DNA of 64,000 nucleotides from Hofstenia miamia (taxonomy: Eukaryota; Xenacoelomorpha; Acoela): positions 11,220 through 75,219 of the forward strand of contig SCFE01000003.1 in the NCBI GenBank assembly GCA_004352715.1. The letters run 5' to 3'. A program made the position numbers and the translations under genes. This document shows, piece after piece, positions 25,500 to 36,200 of this stretch. The notes under the pieces are model-generated. The model did not search any database, was not told where the DNA came from, and was given only the letters and a program-made list of their open reading frames with translations. Every line of letters begins with the position of its first letter. Position 1 is the first letter of the stretch.

Positions 25500-26130
25500 T
25501 CAAAATTCTCTGGCGCAATCCAAGCTTTTGTAAGCATTGTCATACCAGAAAGTAATTTTTCAGACGGTGCATTACATTCTACAGTATTTGCCATGCATAG
25601 ATCCGAATAGCACGACCAGATACCCAAATAGTACAAGGAAGGACCTCTTAGCATGACCAGATATTCCAAGTAGCCTACACAGATATCCGAATACTAAAAG
25701 CAAAAATCCGTATAGCACATTCATTCATCCGAAAAAACTTGAATTATTTTAGAATTATTAAAGCACCACTAAGTGAAAGATATTGGGTTAAATCCGTGAG
25801 ACTAAGCATTGTAATCAAGTTTATCTTTAACTCTTTGATGTACATGTACATTTGCCAAATATTTAAGATGAAGTGCTTACTTGCATATATACTACAACGT
25901 AATCCTATTAGAGAAAAATTAGAGACATTATTATAAATATGTACATGTGCATGCAAACCTATGTTATCGATCTTTTGAAGAAATAAAACGTTAATGACTG
26001 ATGTATATTGTACAAACTGAGGATAATTTCGAATTAGCATTAAATTTCTAAAAATGTCATCCTCTTTATTATTATTATTATTTCTTTCTTCTCACGGCTT
26101 CATGCTGGTATGCCTCTCAGCTCGGGGAAC

Positions 26131-28482
26131 TCACCAGTTCCCAGGGAGTCTGAGAGCTTTCCTCAGGACTCTAGCTGTTCCTAACAATGCTGCCTTCTGT
26201 GCTACCACTCCTCCCCACTTTTGTACTCCCAAATCCTCCAAGCATCTCTTATGCTTCTTACTTACTGCTCCTAGTGCGCCTACTACTACCGCGTCTACTT
26301 CAACATTCTTTAACTTCCACAGCCTTTCTATTTCCTCTGCCAACTCTCTGTATTTGTCTATCTTCTCTTTCTCCTTGCTTTCTGCATTTCTGTCCTTTGG
26401 TACTGCTATGTCTATCACTGTTCCTAATCTTTTCTCTTAGTCTACCACTACTATGTCTGGCCTCCGTGCTTCTATCACTTTACTCGTCTGTATGTTGAAG
26501 TCCCACAGTATCTTAACCTTCTCATTTTCTATGACGCCCTGTGGCTTGTGCTCATACCACTTGTCTCCTGCTTCTAACCCATGCTGCCTGCTCAAACTCC
26601 AGTGTACCATTCNNNNNNNNNNNNNNNNNNNNNNNNNNNNNNNNNNNNNNNNNNNNNNNNNNNNNNNNNNNNNNNNNNNNNNNNNNNNNNNNNNNNNNNN
26701 NNNNNNNNNNNNNNNNNNNNNNNNNNNNNNNNNNNNNNNNNNNNNNNNNNNNNNNNNNNNNNNNNNNNNNNNNNNNNNNNNNNNNNNNNNNNNNNNNNNN
26801 NNNNNNNNNNNNNNNNNNNNNNNNNNNNNNNNNNNNNNNNNNNNNNNNNNNNNNNNNNNNNNNNNNNNNNNNNNNNNNNNNNNNNNNNNNNNNNNNNNNN
26901 NNNNNNNNNNNNNNNNNNNNNNNNNNNNNNNNNNNNNNNNNNNNNNNNNNNNNNNNNNNNNNNNNNNNNNNNNNNNNNNNNNNNNNNNNNNNNNNNNNNN
27001 NNNNNNNNNNNNNNNNNNNNNNNNNNNNNNNNNNNNNNNNNNNNNNNNNNNNNNNNNNNNNNNNNNNNNNNNNNNNNNNNNNNNNNNNNNNNNNNNNNNN
27101 NNTCATACCACTTGTCTCCTGCTTCTAACCCACGCTGCCTGCTCAAACTCCAGTGTACCATTCTTCCCACCTTGTCATGCCTGAACTTATACTCATTCTG
27201 TGCCAACTTCTCACATCCTGCTATCAGATGATCTACTGTCTCACACTCTTTCTTACATAGCCTACACTTATAACTTACTTCCACTCTTCTGTCTATATAC
27301 TTCTTCACCCAGTTTGTTCTTATCGCTTGCTCCCGTGCTGCCATTATCAATGCTTCTCTTTCTCTTTTAAGTCCTGCATTCTTTAACCACTTGTTGCTCT
27401 CTTCTCTGTCACACTTTTCTGTGTTCCTCCAGTATTCTCCATGCATTGCCTTCTGCCTATACCTTGTTTGTCTCTCTGATTCCATCCTACTCTGGTATAT
27501 CTTCTTTCATTCACTCTCAGTTCTTATCTTCCTTAACTCCTTAATGACCTCTAGTAGGAATCCTCTGGGTTGCTTTTTTACATATTCCCTTAGCCCTAGT
27601 GCTTCTGCTTCTACAGTTTCCTCCACACTTAGCAATCCTTTCCCTCCCTTATGCCTTGCCATGTACAGCCTATCTACATCTCCATTTAAGTTGAATGCTC
27701 TCTCTGATGCTAGTATCTTCATTGCCTCCCTGTCTAATTCCCTCAGTTCATTCTTCTTCCACCTAACTATTCCTGCGGAATATCTTAACATTGGTATTGC
27801 CCATGTATTAATTGCTTTTATAGTATTCTGCCCATTTAATGCTGACTTCTGAAGTACCTTCCTTACTCTCCTTTTGTATTCATTTTTTAACCTCGTCTTC
27901 ATTTCCTCATGATCTGTTCTATCTTTCTCTATAACACCTAAGTACTTGTACACCTCTTTGACTTCCTCAATCTTATCCCCACTTCTTGTCCCCAAACCAT
28001 CTCCATCTACGCACTTCCCTCTGGTCATTGTCACTGTCGCACACTTTCCTAATCCAAATTCCAACCCTGAATCTCTGCTTACCTTCTCCAATGTCTCCAC
28101 TTGCTTCTGCAACATCTTCCTTGAACTTGCATACATCTTCAGGTCGTCCATATACCACAGATGACTCACTGCTCTACCATTATTCTCCATCTTATAACCT
28201 ATGCCTGTCTTCTTTAACTTTTCTGTGATAGGTATTAAGCTAACTACAAACAGTAGTGGTGCTAAGCTGTCTCCCTGAAATATGCCTCGCCTAAACCTCA
28301 ACCTGTGCCCGTCTATCTCAGTTTGCCACTTTCCCATCTCCCTTTCTAGAAACTCAACCCATTTCCGTGAAACTCCATTGGCCTCTAGCGTCCTCAATAC
28401 CCACCTATGTGATATGCTATCATATGCCTTCCTGTAGTCTATCCATGCCATTGCTAAGTTTGTCTTTCTTCTTCTACAATTC
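26131..28482 (-). pseudogene. RT-zinc finger-REL endonuclease polyprotein, two stops and a gap
   Basis: Reading down from 28482: TNLAMAWIDYRKAYDS is RT motif A with its Asp, FRRGIFQGDSLAPLLF is the motif-B-like block, and YMDD at about residue 100 is the catalytic core. A TGA at 27507-27509 interrupts the frame, but the same frame continues. A CCHC finger CRLCKKECETVDHLIAGC (C-x2-C-x8-H-x4-C) follows. After the 490-N gap come RPDIVVVD, a TAA at 26437-26439, then IDIAVPKD and KYRELAEEI, the PD-(D/E)XK-type endonuclease signature of R2/R4 elements. The frame ends LPGNW-stop at 26131. Such proteins nick a target site and reverse transcribe the element RNA there. R4/Dong versus another R2-superfamily branch cannot be settled by eye. 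Confidence 0.85.
26613..27102. other. Assembly gap, 490 N, with overlapping flanks
   Basis: About 62 bp to the left of the gap (26551-26612) recur to the right (27103-27163) with one or two differences, and the protein reads straight through if the overlap is collapsed. True missing sequence is probably close to zero. Confidence 0.85.
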
Positions 28483-29175
28483 TATAAATATGATGTTTTT
28501 TTAGAGCTCTTACATACAGAATTTGTACCAGTGAATAGAAATTCAATGTTCAATGGCACTACTACGTTATGCACTTATATTTATTCAAAAAAAGACGACT
28601 TGACCAACGTTAGTGATTTGCACAACCGTACAGTGTACATAAGTGAACTTCTTTGTAAATTACAGTGTATTTACAATCATATTTTAGTAAATATAATTAT
28701 GGTAATTATCACGTGCTTTCACAGCTTGAGAATTGAAAAACTCCCAAAATAAATTAGCTGATTGGCATGACCAGAGACGCATCTCAAAGTGACCGGTTTT
28801 GACGGATGAAGTGAAACTAAGAATGACCAGATTCGGTCCATGACCGGTACGGTGGTCAGCGCCGACCGGCTTCCATCTCTGTGTGCAACATGCATAATTC
28901 CTAGAAAACACTAACATTGGGATTCTCAAAAACAAAGCGTCGTTGCAAATAAACGTAAGTAAAAAAATATATCGTTTCAAAATATTCAGGGAAACCCGCT
29001 GTTAAGGTACTGAAACAAACTACAAGAAATTTAAAAGAATTTTGAAGAAATTGTCAAAATGTAATAGAAAACTGGTTTTTATCGAATTTGTTCAAAATAA
29101 AACTGGATCTAGAACCCTGACCATTACCCAGTGCTAGTTTGATCTTTTTCGACCGACGTTCATCTTAATCACGAA
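28483..29175. other. Non-coding stretch
   Basis: Contains a locally GC-richer patch at about 28760-28880 with repeated GACCGG/GACCAG motifs (ATGACCGG, TGACCGGTTTT, ATGACCAGA), which looks like an old palindromic repeat. The minus frame through it has no recognisable domain. Confidence 0.4.
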
Positions 29176-29506
29176 CAGACTTTGAGTAAGTTCGGCTCGG
29201 CTCGGCTCATCACAGAAAATCTTTCAATGAGGCTCGATTCAGCTCGGTATTTTTTTTAAAAATATTGTGCTCTCAGAATTTTTTCAATTGCTCTTCCTAT
29301 TATTTAATAAACATTTCTAAAATCCGATTATAAGTAAGGAATATTGAATGAAAAAATAAGAAAAATCTGCATAATCAAATTAACAAGCAGCACTATAAAT
29401 TTGGTTTGCTTAAAAACGGCTCGTTTTGGGCTCGTTGTATATCTAATACTCTGTTCAAGCTCGGCTCGGGTCGGCTCGTTAGAAGCTCGGCTCGTTGACA
29501 AGTCTG
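29176..29506 (+). mobile_element. hAT-type MITE with CTCGG-rich ends, copy B
   Basis: Same family as the 20083 copy: identical middle (AATGAAAAAATAAGAAAAAT) and the same GGCTCGG-rich subterminal regions. It begins CAGACTT and ends AAGTCTG. It is flanked by a perfect 8-bp direct repeat ATCACGAA at 29168-29175 and 29507-29514, the target duplication expected for hAT transposition, which fixes both boundaries. Confidence 0.85.
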
Positions 29507-29601
29507 ATCACGAACCACAGCCCAGATAAATTGATGATATAATAGAAAAAATAAGATAAGACTTGAAAAATTCATCTGCTTTAAGTATAATTTGAACTGA
29601 C

Positions 29602-30171
29602 CGTGCGCGATCCCCATCGATCCTTCATGTCTATTTGAATTTGTTGAGTGTATGGACGATTTCCACGTGAAGTGGCTCCTCCGGCTGTCCTAGGTGTTTG
29701 ACGCTGAGCCGGCCTACATAGAAGGAAATAAGAAAATAATTTTTTTCAAAAAATTAATCGCAGTAATTTAAAACTTGTACATGTAATATCAGTGCAACTA
29801 AACTATACATGAAAAAAATTAAAATATAGAAATTAAGATGCTTCGATATAGTTAATGCATAGGTAACCAAAAGTTCAATTATTCAGATTGGTATGGGTAA
29901 TGCAGCACCAGAAATATGTTTCAGATTCATTCAATAGCCTTTAAATAGTGCATTTTTAATACGTATCGATAATAACACGTTACAAAAATAATAAAACCAT
30001 TGCTGAATTTAAAAATTTAATGCAAGCCTCTTATGAATTAAAAACAAAATATTTAATCCTTCAATGATAATATTTTAAAAAGGTTTGTAAAAACATTTAT
30101 ATTTCTTCTTAGCACCACTATTAATCTATAAGTCTATATTAATTCTAAGTCAAAAACGAAAATTTTCACTG

Positions 30172-30209
<38 letters not shown>

Positions 30210-33200
30210 GGTTCTAAAAGAAACATAGCACATTGCACCAATAAAAACATTTATATACTACGATATGTCGCTGAAATTCAAATTGGAGGTATAGATACCG
30301 ATTTCCCTTCACATTTAATTAAATTTTTTACAATATGAGAGTGTAATGCTTCGTACTAATACATCCGATAAATTCCATCAAAACAAATGTTATAAATTCT
30401 AAAAGGACTTGATAATGAGAGTGCATCATATTTCGGATATTCTTGCATGTCATCTTCCAAATGTCAAATTGAGATAGTACTATTCAAAAACCATATTAAT
30501 TGTATAAAACAAAATTCAATTAATTTAAAAACAAAGGTTTTTGAAATAGTATAAGATTACACTTTAACCTACTGAATTCGGGCATTATCCTTGATATAAT
30601 CTTCATATGGTGTTGGCGCAAGTAACTTTTGAGAAACCGTAGCACCGGGTACCATAATTAGCCGCTTTTCACCTTCGGCTGGTGTTGGGGGTGGCGGCAT
30701 AGTGCTAAAAGTATTAAAATCAACTTTTACGCAAAGCTAAGAGTGAAATATTGAAAAGAGAAGAAAACAAGGAATCTTACAGCAGTGAAAAGGGCATAAG
30801 ACCTAAAATAAAACATTTTACACTTACGGAAGAGGTTGTCTACTTATAATAAATGTTTCAGTTGGTAATATGCAGTTTGGATCAATTGCAATATCTGGTC
30901 TTCGAAATCCACGACTGGGGGGATGTGCCATCTAAACCAATTGGTTAAAAAAATACAAATTAACCCAGAAAGCAAATCTACAAACATTCATTAAAAAAAT
31001 TCTCTAAAAATAATGATTTCGAAAAAATTACCATTTCCTTCTTCGGCTGGTGTTGGGGGTGGCGGCATAGTGCTAAAAGTATTAAAATCAACTTTTACGC
31101 AAAGCTAAGAGTGAAATATTGAAAAGAGAAGAAAACAAGGAATCTTACAGCAGTGAAAAGGGCATAAGACCTAAAATAAAACATTTTACACTTACGGAAG
31201 AGGTTGTCTACTTATAATAAATGTTTCAGTTGGTAATATGCAGTTTGGATCAATTGCAATATCTGGTCTTCGAAATCCACGACTGGGGGGATGTGCCATC
31301 TAAACCAATTTGTTAAAAAAAATACACATTAACACAGAAAGCAAATCTACAAACATTCATTAAAAAAATTCTCTAAAAATATGATTTCGAAAAAATTACC
31401 ATTTCCTTCGTATTAATCATGTCGTCTTTGACATTATCTACGATCGTTTTGATGTGTTCAAAATTAATATTGCCAGAGATTGCTTCAACAGATTCATTGC
31501 TAAAAGGAATGTATAGTGAACACATGAAATTAGAATAATACTCCAAATTCAATACCATATCAATAGTTAAAGATAGGAGTCACATCAACCCACAATTCCA
31601 GAGTTAAGGAGTGTAGACGTGGATTAAAGTCAGAATTAATGCAAAAAAGTATAAAAAAGAAACCTGCCAAACTATACTTGAATTGATTACAAGATTACAA
31701 AAGATTTATAAAAAAATATATTAACTCAGTCATTTTGAAATAAATCTCGTGCTCAAACAAGTTATTCATTTCAAGAAAGGTATTTTAGTGTAAAACATTT
31801 AATATTTTTATGTAGATATATTTTTGAATAAATTCTCACTAAAAAATACTCACAAATTTGAATTTGTCGTTTGTTGAACCTACAGAAGCTGAAAAATAAC
31901 TTTTGAGTGACAAGTCTGTGTATACATGTATGTCATCGCTTTTTGATTGGTTGGCTTTGCCACCTCTAATGAAACTCTTGCCACTTGCGACCATTCTGCC
32001 TCGTCAAGTATAAAACTCTTGGTACGCTGCTCTGAGATAGACATGGGCCGGGCTTGGGCCGCGGAAATGCAATAAGCAAATGCTATTCAACCAAATGTGC
32101 AGTGCATGTCATGTAATGTATAAATGTGTGAAAAAATAATATTTACATTTTACACGAGTATCATATACTCTTCTAAAATGTAGCTTAACTTTTTAATTTC
32201 GTTTTGTAAAATTTGTTATTCTAAGATGCCCAACTTTGGTCAATCAAAGTATCAAACTAATTAAGGTAATTTATAGTTAAGGAATATAAAATGGTTTTAA
32301 TTAACATTCATTTAAATGGGAGGGGGTAGGGCCGGACTTAGCTAAAGTTTTCGGCCTATGTTCAAATCTGACGCAGCTAGAGCTCCCGAATTCAGAGTTC
32401 AAAGTATTGATCAGTAAAACCTCAATTTAATATCATGTTGATTTGGTTTGACGTTAGCTGCCAAGACCCACAGTTACACATATTAAATCGATGCAGATTT
32501 TAGCATTTAGGGTTACTACAATTTTGCGTGATTGTTATATGACGAAGTGAGTGATGTAAATAATGGATTGTTATCTCAGATACATAGTAATAAATCATTT
32601 TGATTATGTCACTAATTCTGAGTGAACTGATTTAATGTCAAAGTCGCGCTAACGTCGCGAAAAATTCTCTCAAAAATTGAATAATCAATAATAAGAAAAA
32701 ATCTAACAAATTACGTTCGTTAGCTGCACCGGTTGGCGTAAACAGTCTGTGTAAAAAATTTATTAAATCTTTGAGGCTTTATTTGTAAAATAGTTAAACG
32801 ACCTGACCCTGATATATAAAAAAATCGCAACATTTTCTCTCGATTTAAACTGTTCTCTGACTTTCTTCCATCCATTTTAGTTTTCCAAATTACCTCTCGC
32901 AAACGTGGCATTCAAATACATGAATTACATCCGACAATGAGAAAAGCTATAATAAAATTCAACGACTAATTTTTGTTCTTCTAATTCACAATTCGTTTAT
33001 ATCTACATAGATGGTAGTTGCAGCAATTTTTAGTTGAAGAATTTCATAAAGCCCCTCCTGTGTTATACACAGTGTTTACTAGCAACATGGAGTTGCATAT
33101 ATGTTACACATAAACGCATATCGATCATAAATGTACTCCGTGGCGTCACTGTACATTGTTTTTTCTAATTTTTGGGTACATATTTTTTGCTATATTTATC

Positions 33201-36200
33201 TTAATTACTTTGTTATACTGGTATTCCAGACCCCGAAATTGTAAATTTTAAAGCGGGAGGGGCAAGAGATTTTAAATTTGCTCCAATTTGCATAAAATGC
33301 TTTTAATAAGCTTTATTTCTATTTTTGGAGACAATTTTTTTGCAATTTGGGGGCCGCTCCCCCGCAGTGACGCCAGTGAATGTACTGGAAAATGAAATTT
33401 GGGAAATCATATACTTTATGGGAAGCACTGTAAATCACTATGTAATTGGGAAATACGAGTAAAAGTTGTGTTTGTAAGTGCTGCTAGCATTTAATGGCCT
33501 CAACAAACTTTGATTTTAAAATCACGTTCATAGATATTTAGACTTTGACTGGTATTAACTGCTTAGTAAACAGAACTTGAAACCGCCTGTTATAGTTCAT
33601 ATAATTAATTACAAGTGCAAGACAAAGCCGGCTTTTAAATTCCTTTCCCAAGTAAATCTTTCTACATCCCCAATATCTTCAATGAATTGTGAATTCTTTT
33701 GATAACAAACATACGAAAACACTCCCATTAACCAGAAAAAAATAATGAAATTTGAGCTTTATTTTGAGAAGCGGTTTTTATAATAATGGTGTTAAAACAA
33801 GAAGGTGACGTAATCAATAAAATGGAGAAACCTTTCTTGTTTACTTGTTCAATAACATTTGTTAATTCAACCCTAACCCGTTCCAAATTTGATTATAAAT
33901 CTGACATTTAACAGAAAGCAGTCGAAAGTGTAAAAAAGACGAGTGATTCGAACATTGAACACGCTTAGGAAGAAATTAAGTAACATTGCCAAGCAGAACA
34001 ACGATTGAACATCATCAACCTACACCATTTCCCATTTCACAATCCTTATTCACTCCTTCCATCCAGCCTCCGATGAAAAAAATCAAAGTCTTAAGGATTT
34101 CTAGAATGCAATCAAAGTGACAATTCGTACGTGTAGACGAAATGAAACAGTACGCAACTAAAATGTAATTTTAAAAACTAAATTTATTAACGAGTGCAGA
34201 AAGACTGTTTGCACGTCCTTCAGGCACTGTTATACATACATTAGTGTTTACCCGGATAAAGTAACATATGCATCGCGTGATGGTTGCTTCGGCGTCATTA
34301 AATGTTCAACACGATTGGCTGTTGGCACACGAGCGCTTTTCAAAGCACGATTCTTACAATCTTCTGCGGCAAAGTAGAAGTCTTCCAAACTTGATTCATC
34401 ACAAATAGATTTTTCTAAACATAAATGTTTCCATGCATTGAATACGCAAAATAGTCACAAAACATTGCACATATACAATAAAATGGATTCGCTTAAAATG
34501 CTCGAGAAGCACAAATTTTGTAATGATAAACTTGGTTAATCTCGTATATTTCGTTTTTCCGAACAAAAATTTTGTCATTTCCAACAAAACCTTACTTATT
34601 TGATTAAAAAAATGTCCTCTCTTTAAGAGGACTGATAAGAAAAACCGATTTTTTATAAAAACTATTACAAAGAATTTTAAGAAAGATAAAAAGGAAAAAT
34701 TATAGATATGCAATCTCTACAACTAAATGTATGTACACTAGACGTTCGGTCGCTGCTTCTGTTTTCAATAAATATTATCATAATCATAAAGTTTAAATTT
34801 TTTTACAAAGCTGTGCGTAATTTACAGCTAGACATAAGAAAAAAAAATTTCGTTCTATTTTGGAAAGACGATTAATCAAGATATTAAAATTGATTTCTTA
34901 CGGTTGGGCGATAGATTTCCAAATAGGTTTTCGTGGAATTCGGCGTAGTTCTTAATGACATCATCAGTTCTGTTTTCCACTTGGAGTTCAGGCAAAGGAT
35001 TGGTAGAGTACCGTTTCGACATGATACTGCCGTATCGACCATAAAATTGACTTTTACTCAAAAACTCTTGACCTTGGCTAAAACAAATATATTAATATAT
35101 TAAGCAAATAAAAGATAAAATATTGCATAGTTTAAAAGAATAAAAAATTTAAAATTCAGTAGTTCACGACAGAAAGACTCAATTAGACCGGTTGCAATTA
35201 AGCTGTATTATATTTAAAACAATAGTAGGATTAAATCAAATTTTTCAGCATATTACTGCTTGATGAAAATTTAAACCAAGAATTTTCAATTTTTTGATTC
35301 AGCAATTCATACCTGTTCGAGTTAATTAATTATAATGAAACATTTTACATCATTGGCGGCAAATTATACTCTAAAGGATGTCAGTAAAAGAGAATAGAAT
35401 AACAAAATTTGAGGTATTTTTATATTGTTCACAAACTTACCAGCGAAAATACCAGATTGATTTTTGTCTTTCCTTGCTACAATTTAGCTATGGATATTGA
35501 CGTCATCATTTTAATTGAACGACTTTTGTTTTGCAAGGAAATTATTTGGTTAAATAATATATTACGAATCTAAGGTAAAGGATTACTTCAAATGACTAAA
35601 GAAATCTAGCCAAAAAATGGAATTTTCTTAATAAAAGCATCGGGAGATCCAATGAACAAATATTAGTATTGAAGCAATTAAATATGAAAATAGGACATAC
35701 AAGAACAAGAAGGATATCGCAAATATTTTAAACAGAAATTTTAAAAATATGGGTGAATTCAATTTCTTATTGTGAGCTTAAAAATGTTGTAAATAAGCTA
35801 GATAATAATAAATCTTTTGATTCCAGTGACCTACCGTATTGGATAATTAAAAAATATTTTTACATTTTTGGTGAATAACTGCTTGTAGCATTTAATCAAA
35901 GTATTATAAATTACGATTTTCCAATTCTTTTAAAACAATCGGATATTTCACCGTTATTTAAAAAAGGAGACCGGCTAGATCCCATGAACTATCGACCAAT
36001 TAACATAATACACTCTTTCTCAAAAATATTTGAAAAGCTTTTATCTGCACAAATGTACAAGTTTATTAATGACAATCAAATTTTAACAAGTAATCAATTT
36101 GGATTTCGACCTAAATTCACCACATCGGATTCGATTTTATCAATAACTGAAAAAATCATATTAAATTTAAATCAAAATTTGTTCACAGCGATAGCTTTAC

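Larger units (their letters stand above)
26065..28482 (-). mobile_element. R2/R4-like non-LTR retrotransposon, 5' truncated
   Basis: A single-ORF element with reverse transcriptase first, then a CCHC zinc finger, then a restriction-like endonuclease, which is the R2/R4/NeSL order. It ends in an (AAT)n tail at about 26065-26090, the type of simple-sequence 3' end used by this group. The 5' end stops inside the RT, next to an in-frame TAG at about 28485, so the copy is truncated as usual after incomplete target-primed reverse transcription. It is much richer in G+C than its flanks, consistent with a fairly recent arrival. Confidence 0.85.

Noticed and set aside
26054-26498. Plus-strand Ser/Leu-rich open frames near the R2/R4-like element (also 27391-28228)
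   Set aside because: They are the antisense of the GC-richer retrotransposon coding strand.
28684-28980. 98-codon minus-strand ORF
   Set aside because: Passes through a GACCGG-rich palindromic patch; composition reflects the repeat, with no domain.
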